This document shows positions 1 through 5,733 of a stretch of DNA of 5,733 bases, in pieces. The first letter of the stretch is position 1. Every line of letters begins with the position of its first letter. The notes under the pieces were generated by a model. The model searched no databases and was not told where the DNA came from. It saw nothing but the letters and a program-made list of their open reading frames with translations. The DNA comes from Planctomycetota bacterium. Lineage in GTDB: Bacteria; Planctomycetota; UBA1135; GCA-002686595. Where the stretch lies: contig WTJQ01000063.1 in NCBI GenBank assembly GCA_011524785.1, positions 1 through 5,733 on the forward strand. Reading direction: 5' to 3'. A program made the position numbers and the translations under genes.

Positions 1-203
1 AATCAGCGGGCCGAGAGAAAACTGTTTGCAGCCAAGAGAAGCCTTTCTGTATGCCCTCCCATCTGGGAACAGCGCGAGACGAGTGCGAGGCTGCGCCAGC
101 GGGGCGGCTGCGAGGCAGGCGGACGGCCGTCAGCAGGCGTGGCTGCCCAGGGTCGAGGCGCGGGGTGGAAGAGAGAGAGGCGTTTATACGCTGTGAAGAG
201 GTG
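1..203. other. Atypical segment at the left edge; the dehydrogenase-like reading frame loses family character here
   Basis: Up to residue 840 (position 204) the minus-strand frame reads as a HEAT-like helix ending in a run of alanines followed by His, as expected for the family. From about 200 down to the stop at 3-5 it becomes rich in Pro, Arg and Ser. Codons ending in G or C fall to 43 of 65, against 28 of the 33 codons just upstream, and bases 1-60 are only about 53% GC. No other minus-strand frame gives a recognisable continuation: one hits TAA within seven codons, and the other stays open but is also low-complexity. Possible explanations are a frameshift followed by non-coding DNA, a genomic rearrangement, or an assembly junction. 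No terminal inverted repeat or transposase fragment is visible. Confidence 0.5.
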
Positions 204-2723
204 GGCGGCAGCAGCGAGCGCGGCCTCCGGCAGCCAGCGATCCTCCACGAAGGAGGGCTCTCGCAGCAGCCGCTCCAGCTCGATCCCAACGCGGGTGTCC
301 CCGGGGGTCTCGGCCAAGGCGAGCAGGGCCGCGAGGCGGACCCGGGGCGCGGCGTCGTCGAGGAGTCGCCCTTCGAGGACCAGGTCCGTGAGCGCTGCGT
401 CGCGCGGCAGCAGCTCGCAGGCGAGGCGGCGCAGGACCGCGTGCGGCCCTCGCGCGTGGAGGCGCAGCAGCCGCTCTGCCTCGAGGCGCGCGGCCTCCCC
501 CGCGCCGGCTTCGCCGAGCAGCAGGTGGGCCGCGTGCAGCGCGCCCGGCACCAGCCCCACCGCGTCAACCCTGGGCTCAGCGAGCATCCTCAGCAGAGCG
601 GCGTCGCGATCCGCTCCAGGCGCGCGCGCCAGGAGACGCTGCGCACTGAGCCGCCAGAACAGGTTGCCGTCCTCGAGCGCCGCCACGCGCTGCCCGAGGT
701 CCGCCAGCGGGGGTGCTGCGGTGGTCCCGCCCTCCGGCACGACGCGCCAGATGCGGCCGTGGGTCTTGTCCCGCAGCGGCGTGACGTAGGCGTTGCCGGG
801 CCCGTTGTCGAACCCGCGCGGCGTCGGGTTGTGCTGGACGATGTAGTTGTACCAGTCGAGGATCCAGACGCAGCCGTCGGGCCCCACCTCGGCCGAGATG
901 GGAGCGCACCACTCGTCCCGGCTCGCGAACAGGCTCCATCCGTCCCGCGCGCGGTAGTGCGAGCCGTCGGGCTCGAGGAACAGCTGCCCGACGAGGTGGC
1001 CGGTCGGGCCGCTCACGAAGGCGGCGCGGTTCCAGTAGCGCTCCGGGAAGGCGCGCGCCGTGTAGAGCGCGTGCCCGGCGCCCGCGGTGTACTGCCCATG
1101 GAAGTCGACCTGCCGCACCCCCTCGGTCACCGGGTGGAAGCGCTGGGTCTCCGCGATCGTCTGCAGGGGACCGGGCGACCAGCCGCGCAGGCGCTCGTAG
1201 ACCCGGTTGGGGATCCCCAGGTGCACGCTCGCATTGCCGTTGGCCGTGGAGCCGAAGACGAGCCCCTCCTCGCTCAGGCCAAGCCCCCAGGTGTTGTTCG
1301 TCGTCGCGCGCAGGGACTCCAGGGCCGAGCCGTCGGGCCGGAAGCGGTAGATCCCCGAGCCGAAGCGGTGCTGGACGCCCCCCACCTCGCCGTTGAAGCC
1401 GGCGTACCCGACCGTCCCCCAGATCCAGCCGTCGAACCCGTAGCGCAGGTTGCTGGGACCCGCGTGCGTGTCCCCCGTGCCCCAGCCGCGGAACAGCTCG
1501 ATGCGCTCGTCCGCCCGGTCGTCCCCGTCGCGATCGGGGAGCAGGAGCATGGCGGGGGCCTGGCTCACGATCAGTCCGTCGGGCCCGTGGACCAGGCTGG
1601 TGGGCACGCTGAGGCCCTCCGCGTAGACCGTTCGGGTATCGGCGCGGCCATCGCCGTCCACGTCCTCGAGGATCACGATCCGGTCCCCTCCCCCTGCGTC
1701 CTTGCGGTCGTTCGGGTAGTCGACGGTCTCCGCGACCCACAGGCGCCCGCGCTCGTCCCAGCACTGGGCGATGGCCTTGGTCACCAGGGGCTCGGTCGCG
1801 AAGAGCTCGAGCCGCATCCCGGGCGGCACCACGTGGTGGCGCGCGGAAGCCGCAGGCTCGAGGGGCTCCTGCATCGAGTCGTGGACCCGGCCCTGGCCCG
1901 CGGGCTGGTAGTTCGGGACGCGCGCCTCGCGGTAGGTGAACCCGTCCTCGGGCCACGCCTTGCCGGGCGCATCGTCCCCGGTCGCCCAGCGGATCCCTCT
2001 GACGAGCAGGTCCTGGAACCCCTCATGCGTCCACGTCCGCGAGTCGTGCCCCCACGCCGTGTAGAAGACGCGGCCCTCGCCCTCCTCGCGCGTCCAGGTC
2101 CAGTCCTCGGGTCCAGCCTCGTCGCCCTGCGCCGGACGCTGCTCCAGCACGCGCCGGTCGTCGGAGAGCAGGTGGTGGACGTAGGTCTCGTCCCACGACT
2201 CGAAGCCGTCGTAGCCCTGGGTGATCGGGTGCTCGCCGTCGACGACCTCCGTCCGGAACGTGCCGGCGCCGTGGCGGAGGAACTGGCCGCCCACGAGGCC
2301 GACGTACTCCTCGCGGTCCCGGAAGCAGAACGAGGCGCAGTGGACGGCCACCAGGGCGCCTCCCCCGCGGACCCACTCCAGCAGGGCCGCGGCCCGCTCG
2401 CCCCCCCGGCCGTCCGCGCCGAGCAGGTCGTGGTTCGCATAGACCACGAGCGCGTCCGCCGCCTCCAGGGCTCCGGGCTGTAGCAGGTCGAGGTCCTCCC
2501 GGTAGAAGAGGTCCACCCCCCGAGCCGCGAGCGGCGCCTGCACCTCGGCTGCGCGCGCCGCAGGCTGGTGATGCCCACGGTCACCGAGGAACCAGACCTT
2601 CAGGCGCCTCGGGGCGTCCGCAGCCTGTTCCGCGGCCTCCGTCGCAGGCCGGTCGCCCGCATCGTGATTCGCCGTGCCGAGGGTGAGGGCAGCGAGGAGC
2701 AGCAGAGCCTGATGAGCAGCCAT
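3..2723 (-). CDS. Exported ThuA domain + PVC-type membrane-bound dehydrogenase-like protein, C-terminus apparently disrupted
   Basis: The 906-residue product starts with a signal peptide (hydrophobic stretch 6-18, likely cleavage after TLGTA) and is probably periplasmic. Residues about 41-250 form a ThuA-like domain (glutamine-amidotransferase-like fold), with VHCASFCF near 127-134, a WDETYVHHL segment at 177-185 and FYTAWGHDSRTW at 220-231. Residues about 262-665 match the 'putative membrane-bound dehydrogenase' propeller (TIGR02604 type, related to glucose/sorbosone dehydrogenases), with WDERGRLWVAETVDYPND at 322-339. Two acidic calcium-loop-like motifs lie in it, DVDGDGRAD (354-362) and DRDGDDRAD (397-405). 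Residues about 672-840 are Leu/Ala-rich and HEAT-like. ThuA proteins are linked to sugar use, but the substrate here is unknown. Relatives usually continue into a CxxCH cytochrome c-like region; none is present, and residues 842-906 look non-native. The ATG at 2723 fits the signal peptide, with no clear Shine-Dalgarno. The family call is solid; catalytic activity is unproven. Confidence 0.88.
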   Translation of the reverse strand: MAAHQALLLLAALTLGTANHDAGDRPATEAAEQAADAPRRLKVWFLGDRGHHQPAARAAEVQAPLAARGVDLFYREDLDLLQPGALEAADALVVYANHDLLGADGRGGERAAALLEWVRGGGALVAVHCASFCFRDREEYVGLVGGQFLRHGAGTFRTEVVDGEHPITQGYDGFESWDETYVHHLLSDDRRVLEQRPAQGDEAGPEDWTWTREEGEGRVFYTAWGHDSRTWTHEGFQDLLVRGIRWATGDDAPGKAWPEDGFTYREARVPNYQPAGQGRVHDSMQEPLEPAASARHHVVPPGMRLELFATEPLVTKAIAQCWDERGRLWVAETVDYPNDRKDAGGGDRIVILEDVDGDGRADTRTVYAEGLSVPTSLVHGPDGLIVSQAPAMLLLPDRDGDDRADERIELFRGWGTGDTHAGPSNLRYGFDGWIWGTVGYAGFNGEVGGVQHRFGSGIYRFRPDGSALESLRATTNNTWGLGLSEEGLVFGSTANGNASVHLGIPNRVYERLRGWSPGPLQTIAETQRFHPVTEGVRQVDFHGQYTAGAGHALYTARAFPERYWNRAAFVSGPTGHLVGQLFLEPDGSHYRARDGWSLFASRDEWCAPISAEVGPDGCVWILDWYNYIVQHNPTPRGFDNGPGNAYVTPLRDKTHGRIWRVVPEGGTTAAPPLADLGQRVAALEDGNLFWRLSAQRLLARAPGADRDAALLRMLAEPRVDAVGLVPGALHAAHLLLGEAGAGEAARLEAERLLRLHARGPHAVLRRLACELLPRDAALTDLVLEGRLLDDAAPRVRLAALLALAETPGDTRVGIELERLLREPSFVEDRWLPEAALAAAAHLFTAYKRLSLFHPAPRPWAATPADGRPPASQPPRWRSLALVSRCSQMGGHTERLLLAANSFLSAR

Positions 2724-2729
2724 GGTGCG

Positions 2730-2758
2730 AGCGTAGGACCCTGCGGCACGCCCGTCGA
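2730..2758 (-). promoter_or_regulatory. Putative promoter of the ThuA/dehydrogenase-like gene, possibly leaderless
   Basis: Read on the minus strand, TCGACG (2758-2753; four of six matches to TTGACA) is followed by a 17-nt spacer and then TACGCT (2735-2730), a TANNNT-type -10 element. Six bases separate this hexamer from the ATG at 2723, so transcription could begin at or next to the start codon. No Shine-Dalgarno is visible in the usual window, which agrees with a leaderless transcript. The assignment comes from pattern and spacing only. Confidence 0.4.
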
Positions 2759-2805
2759 GCGGGGTCGACCCGGGCTGGCCAGCGCTTCATAGTCGCGCGC
2801 GTCGC

Positions 2806-2811
2806 TACCCT
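2806..2811 (+). promoter_or_regulatory. Putative -10 element of the nitrilase operon, possibly leaderless
   Basis: TACCCT is a TANNNT-type hexamer ending six bases before the ATG at 2818, the same geometry as on the opposite strand. There is no purine-rich Shine-Dalgarno ahead of this ATG (the preceding bases are GGCCGC). No good -35 is found at 16-18 nt; the nearest T-rich stretch, CTTCAT at 2785-2790, is weakly matched and only 15 nt away. An activator-dependent or leaderless promoter is possible. Confidence 0.3.
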
Positions 2812-2817
2812 GGCCGC

Positions 2818-3762
2818 ATGCGGATCGCCCTGTGCCAGATCGCCCCCGTCCTCCTCGACCGCGAGCGCACGCTCGACCGCGTGCTGGAGGCGCTCGACCA
2901 GCTGGACGGCGCACGGCTCGCGATCTTCGGCGAGGCCCTCGTCCCGGGCTACCCCATCTGGCTCGACCGGACCGGCGGGGCCCGCTTCGACGACCCCGAG
3001 CAGAAGCGCTGGCACGCCCGCTACCTCGAGCAGGCCGTGGACCTGGAGCGCGGCGACCTGGCGCGGGTCCAGGAGCGCGTGGCCGCGCTCGGGGTCCACG
3101 CCGTGCTCGGCATCATCGAGAGGGCCCCTGACCGCAGCGGCCAGACCCTGTACTGCACCTGCCTGACCCTCGGGCCGGACGGCTCGGTGCTGTCCTCGCA
3201 CCGGAAGCTGATGCCCACCTACGAGGAGCGCCTCGCCTGGGGCCCGGGGGACGGCGCTGGCCTCGTCGTCCACGACCTGGGGGCGCTCCGCCTCGGCAGC
3301 CTCAACTGCTGGGAGAACTGGATGCCCCTCGCGCGCCACGCGCTGCAGGCGCAGGGGGAGACCCTGCACGCCGCGATCTGGCCGGGCAGCGTGCGCAACA
3401 CCGAGGAGTGGACGCGCTTCGCCGCGAAGGAGGGACGCTCCTTCGTGGCCTCGGTCGGCGCTCCCCTGCGCGCCCAGGACGTCCCGGCCGACCTGCCTGG
3501 GCGTGAGGCCCTGGACCTCGATCCCGAGGCCTGGATCCACGACGGAGGCTCCTGCGTCGCGGGACCCGACGGCACCTGGCTGCTCGAGCCCCAGGGCTGC
3601 ACGGAGGGCGTCTTCACGGTCGACCTCGATCCCGAGGCCGTCGCGCGCGAGCGCCAGAACTTCGACCCGGCCGGGCACTACTCCCGCCCGGACGTGCTGC
3701 ACCTCACCGTGGATCGAAGGCGCCAGGCCACCACCTCCTTCGTGGACGGGGAGGCGGAATGA
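2818..3762 (+). CDS. Nitrilase-superfamily carbon-nitrogen hydrolase
   Basis: This 314-residue protein is probably a cytoplasmic hydrolase of nitriles or related C-N bonds; it has no signal peptide and begins directly with the first strand, MRIALCQIAPV. The catalytic set is complete. The first Glu is E39 in FGEALVPGYP, the Lys is K130 in HRKLMPTYEERLAWGPGDG with the second conserved Glu at E137, and the nucleophile is C164 in LNCWENWMPLAR. The C-terminal motif GHYSRPDVLHLTVD (286-299) is characteristic of true nitrilases and cyanide hydratases (branch 1), which supports nitrilase over amidase. Length is normal for the family. The nitrile substrate cannot be read from sequence. The ATG at 2818 sits exactly at the conserved N-terminus. 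The gene diverges from the dehydrogenase-like gene and overlaps the next gene by 4 bp, so the two downstream genes are very likely co-transcribed. Confidence 0.93.
   Translation: MRIALCQIAPVLLDRERTLDRVLEALDQLDGARLAIFGEALVPGYPIWLDRTGGARFDDPEQKRWHARYLEQAVDLERGDLARVQERVAALGVHAVLGIIERAPDRSGQTLYCTCLTLGPDGSVLSSHRKLMPTYEERLAWGPGDGAGLVVHDLGALRLGSLNCWENWMPLARHALQAQGETLHAAIWPGSVRNTEEWTRFAAKEGRSFVASVGAPLRAQDVPADLPGREALDLDPEAWIHDGGSCVAGPDGTWLLEPQGCTEGVFTVDLDPEAVARERQNFDPAGHYSRPDVLHLTVDRRRQATTSFVDGEAE
3748..3754 (+). promoter_or_regulatory. Shine-Dalgarno for the PqqB-like gene, inside the nitrilase 3' end
   Basis: GGGGAGG lies four bases before the ATG at 3759. That ATG overlaps the nitrilase stop in an ATGA junction, so the site supports both the chosen start and translational coupling. 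It contrasts with the two divergent genes upstream, which lack such a site. Confidence 0.6.
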
Positions 3763-4766
3763 GCCGCTCCGCCTCGGCCGCGCTCCTCGCGCTGGCGCTC
3801 GTCAGTGGGTGCCAGGAGAGCCCGTCGGTTCCGGGGTCCTTGACTGCCTCGCAGCCCGTCCCGGACACGCCCTACGCCGTGGTCCTCGGCACCGCCCAGG
3901 ACGGCGGCCTCCCCCAGCTCGGCTGCCGGAAGGACTGCTGCGAGCCCGCCCGCACCGATCCCGAGCGGCGCCGCCTCGTGTCCTCGGTCCTCGTCGTCGA
4001 TCCGGTCGAGGGCCGCCGCTGGCTGCTCGACGCCACGCCGGACCTCCCGGAGCAGGTGGAGCGGGCGCGGCCGTACGAGGACCCGCGCGAGCGCGCCGCG
4101 TCGAGCGGGCGGCCTCCGCTGTTCGATGCCATCCTCCTCACCCACGCCCACATGGGGCACTGCCTCGGGCTCCTGCACCTGGGCCGTGAGGCCTATGGCG
4201 CCGAAGGCCAACGCGTGGTCTGCACCCCGCGCATGGCACGCCTGCTGCGGGAGGAGGCCCCGTGGAGCCTGCTCATCGAGGCCGGTCACGTGGAGCTCGT
4301 CGAGGTCGAGCCGGGAGCGTCGCTCCAGCTGAGCCCGCGCGTGCGCGCCGAGGCCCTCCCCGTGCCCCATCGCGCCGAGTTCTCGGACACGGTCGGCTGG
4401 AGGATCACCACGCCGGAAGGCTCTTTGCTCCACCTCCCCGACATCGACAAGTGGGACCGCTGGGAGCTGGACCTGCGCGAGGTCGTCCGCAGCGTCGACG
4501 TGGCCCCCCTGGACGCCACCTTCTACGGCGGGGACGAGCTGCCGGGACGGGACATCCGCGAGGTGCCGCACCCGTTCGTGGTCGAGACCCTGGAGACGAC
4601 GGCCTCGTGGACCCCGGAGGAGCGCGCGCGCATCCAGCTCATCCACCTGAACCACACCAACCCGCTGCATCAGGCGGACAGTGAGGCCGCGGCTCGCGTC
4701 CGCGCCGCGGGGATCCAGCTCGCTCCCGAGGGAGGAGTCGTCCCCCTACGCGCGCGTTCGCAGTAG
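3759..4766 (+). CDS. PqqB-like metallo-beta-lactamase-fold lipoprotein
   Basis: The 335-residue product opens with a lipoprotein signal; the lipobox is VSGC with Cys18, followed by Gln, so it is probably anchored in a membrane facing the periplasm. The mature part resembles PqqB of pyrroloquinoline quinone biosynthesis. It has VLGTAQDGGLPQLGC (42-56) followed by C60 and C61, like the N-terminal glycine-rich and Cys zinc region of PqqB. Further matches are DATPDLPEQ (91-99) and, near the C-terminus, IHLNHTNP (295-302). The MBL metal motif is intact as THAHMGH (H129, H131, H134), with further candidate ligands H204 and D228. From memory, classical PqqB has a degenerate motif here, and PqqB itself is not a lipoprotein. 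This is therefore more likely a PqqB-related hydrolase or oxidoreductase of unknown substrate than a true PQQ enzyme. It overlaps the nitrilase by ATGA, with a good Shine-Dalgarno. Confidence 0.82.
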   Translation: MSRSASAALLALALVSGCQESPSVPGSLTASQPVPDTPYAVVLGTAQDGGLPQLGCRKDCCEPARTDPERRRLVSSVLVVDPVEGRRWLLDATPDLPEQVERARPYEDPRERAASSGRPPLFDAILLTHAHMGHCLGLLHLGREAYGAEGQRVVCTPRMARLLREEAPWSLLIEAGHVELVEVEPGASLQLSPRVRAEALPVPHRAEFSDTVGWRITTPEGSLLHLPDIDKWDRWELDLREVVRSVDVAPLDATFYGGDELPGRDIREVPHPFVVETLETTASWTPEERARIQLIHLNHTNPLHQADSEAAARVRAAGIQLAPEGGVVPLRARSQ

Positions 4767-4783
4767 GAGCTCGCGCGCCCTGC

Positions 4784-4806
4784 CCCGACGGCTCCCGGAC
4801 GGCGGG
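4784..4806. terminator. Imperfect GC hairpin between convergent genes, weak terminator candidate
   Basis: The arms CCCGACG (4784-4790) and CGGCGGG (4800-4806) pair with one internal mismatch around a nine-base loop. The hairpin sits in the 42-bp gap between the convergent stop codons. It has no T-tract on either strand, so a classical intrinsic terminator is not shown, and in DNA this rich in GC such a hairpin can occur by chance. Confidence 0.2.
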
Positions 4807-4808
4807 AC

Positions 4809-5733
4809 TCAGTCCCCCAGCAGCCGGCGCGCCAGCTCCTCGGTGCTCTGCGCGTCGAGCAGCGTCACGGCGCCCTTCTCACCGGACTCGAGGCCGACCA
4901 GCTGGCCCTCCTCGTCGAACCACCCCGAGCTCTGGGCCTTCTTGCGGGGATCCGCGCTCGGGAACCAGTCCACGCCGATCCACGCGCTCTCCTCCGGGTG
5001 CAGCCGCGCCACGAGGCGCCCCTGCTCGACGGTCGCCTCGCGACCGAGGGCCAGGTAGCGCACGCTCTGCATGCTCGCGCCGATCCCGCCGCTGTCCCGA
5101 TGGCGCCGATCGGCCGCGGCCAGCGGCGCGCTCAGGAGGAGCGGTGCCAGGGGTGAGGTGGGCCAGGCGTCGAGGTTCCGGAGAACCGACCCACGAGGGC
5201 CCTTGCCCTTCAGCTTCTTGCCGTCGCAGGAGAGGTCCCACTGCACCGCGCCGGCCTCGAAGACTCGATGGCGCAGCAAGGGCAGCCCTTCGGCCAGACG
5301 CATGCGGCTCACCTGCATGGAGTCAGCGGCCCGCTGCTCGACCTCGATCCAGGCACCGTTCGCGTCGCGCCCGAGGCGCAGCTGCAGGAGGCTCTCACTG
5401 CCGGGATCGCCCTCACCGAGCGCAAGGCCCAGGCGCGGGTGCCGAGCCCCGAAGGACCGCACGGCCAGCGCGAACGGGGACTCCCTCTGCTCGGTAAGCA
5501 GCTCCTCGAGGACGCGATCCACCTCGCTGTTCGCGAGGTCCGCGTAGCGCAGCACGCCCTCGCGATCGACCACGTAGTAGTCGGGGTAGGAGTTGACCCC
5601 GAAGCGCTTGACCGTCTGCCCGCTCGAGTCGATGCAGATCGGGTACGGGAGCGCCTCCTTGCGCGCGAAGTCGTGGGCCAGCTCAGCCTTGCGCTGGGTG
5701 TGAACGCCGAGGATCACGAGGCCATCCCCGGAC
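4809..5733 (-). CDS. Thioredoxin-fold (TlpA/AhpC-TSA-like) protein with unrecognised C-terminal domain, 5' end outside window
   Basis: The frame stays open to the window edge, upstream of a GTG at 5717 that encodes an internal Val in SGDGLVILGVHTQ. This is the strand after the redox helix in TlpA-like thioredoxins, so the start and any CxxC lie beyond the window. Counting from that Val, residues 1 to about 72 are the second half of a thioredoxin fold, with the cis-Pro motif NSYPDYYVVDREGVLRY (42-58, P45). Residues about 80-302 form a second domain I do not recognise. It is probably beta-rich, with WIEVEQ, VQWDLSCDGKKL and a closing GWFDEEGQLVGLESGEKGAVTLLD. It could resemble LolA-like or DUF3108-like lipid-binding folds, but that is speculation. 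TlpA relatives act in the periplasm in thiol-disulfide exchange or peroxide reduction; activity here depends on the unseen CxxC. The gene converges on the PqqB-like gene and is not in its operon. Confidence 0.75.
   Translation of the reverse strand, partial: SGDGLVILGVHTQRKAELAHDFARKEALPYPICIDSSGQTVKRFGVNSYPDYYVVDREGVLRYADLANSEVDRVLEELLTEQRESPFALAVRSFGARHPRLGLALGEGDPGSESLLQLRLGRDANGAWIEVEQRAADSMQVSRMRLAEGLPLLRHRVFEAGAVQWDLSCDGKKLKGKGPRGSVLRNLDAWPTSPLAPLLLSAPLAAADRRHRDSGGIGASMQSVRYLALGREATVEQGRLVARLHPEESAWIGVDWFPSADPRKKAQSSGWFDEEGQLVGLESGEKGAVTLLDAQSTEELARRLLGD

Noticed and set aside
1..200. Insertion sequence or phage end at the left edge
   Set aside because: No terminal inverted repeat, target duplication or transposase-like protein could be seen; only a composition shift is present.
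51..2483. 810-codon plus-strand open frame opposite the dehydrogenase-like gene
   Set aside because: It is the antisense shadow of a GC-rich gene: the product is rich in Arg, Val, Pro and Glu with no recognisable motif, while the minus-strand frame has clear ThuA and propeller motifs.
2581..3702. 373-codon minus-strand open frame opposite the nitrilase
   Set aside because: It lies antisense to a nitrilase with a complete catalytic set, and its composition and lack of motifs fit a shadow frame.
3678..4670. 330-codon minus-strand open frame opposite the PqqB-like gene
   Set aside because: Shadow of a gene with clear MBL and PqqB motifs; it also has no ribosome-binding site or signal of its own.
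4749..4777. CGCGCG repeats around the stop codon of the PqqB-like gene as a hairpin
   Set aside because: The arms are simple alternating CG with a long loop and no T-tract; expected by chance in this composition.
5715..5717. GTG as the start of the thioredoxin-fold gene
   Set aside because: The frame continues in family-like sequence (SGDGL) to the window edge, and starting here would delete the first half of the thioredoxin fold.

Overview
The window is GC-rich (about 70% by eye) and bacterial, with strong G/C preference at third codon positions. The largest gene combines a ThuA-like domain with the beta-propeller 'putative membrane-bound dehydrogenase' domain. That combination is typical of Planctomycetota and Verrucomicrobiota, so a high-GC planctomycete-like bacterium is the best guess. 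This rests on remembered family features, not on a search.

Layout: (1) 3-2723, minus strand: an exported ThuA/PVC-type dehydrogenase-like protein with a HEAT-like alpha-helical region. Its last ~65 codons (3-200) no longer look like the family, and the usual C-terminal haem-binding part is absent. (2) 2724-2817: a 94-bp divergent intergenic region. On each strand a TANNNT hexamer ends exactly 6 nt before an ATG, and neither start has a convincing Shine-Dalgarno sequence, which suggests two divergent, possibly leaderless promoters. (3) 2818-3762, plus strand: a nitrilase-superfamily hydrolase with its catalytic residues intact. (4) 3759-4766, plus strand: a PqqB-like metallo-beta-lactamase-fold lipoprotein, coupled to the nitrilase through an ATGA overlap. 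(5) 4767-4808: a short convergent gap with an imperfect GC hairpin. (6) 4809 to the right edge, minus strand: the 3' part of a thioredoxin-fold (TlpA/AhpC-like) protein with an unrecognised C-terminal domain; its start lies outside the window.

The nitrilase and the PqqB-like lipoprotein form a clear two-gene operon. The divergent dehydrogenase-like gene may share regulation with it. A theme of periplasmic oxidation and cofactor or small-molecule metabolism is plausible: the propeller resembles PQQ-dependent sugar dehydrogenases, and the MBL protein resembles PqqB. No other PQQ biosynthesis gene is visible, so this link is an inference. I saw no RNA genes, CRISPR array, insertion sequence or clear mobile element.
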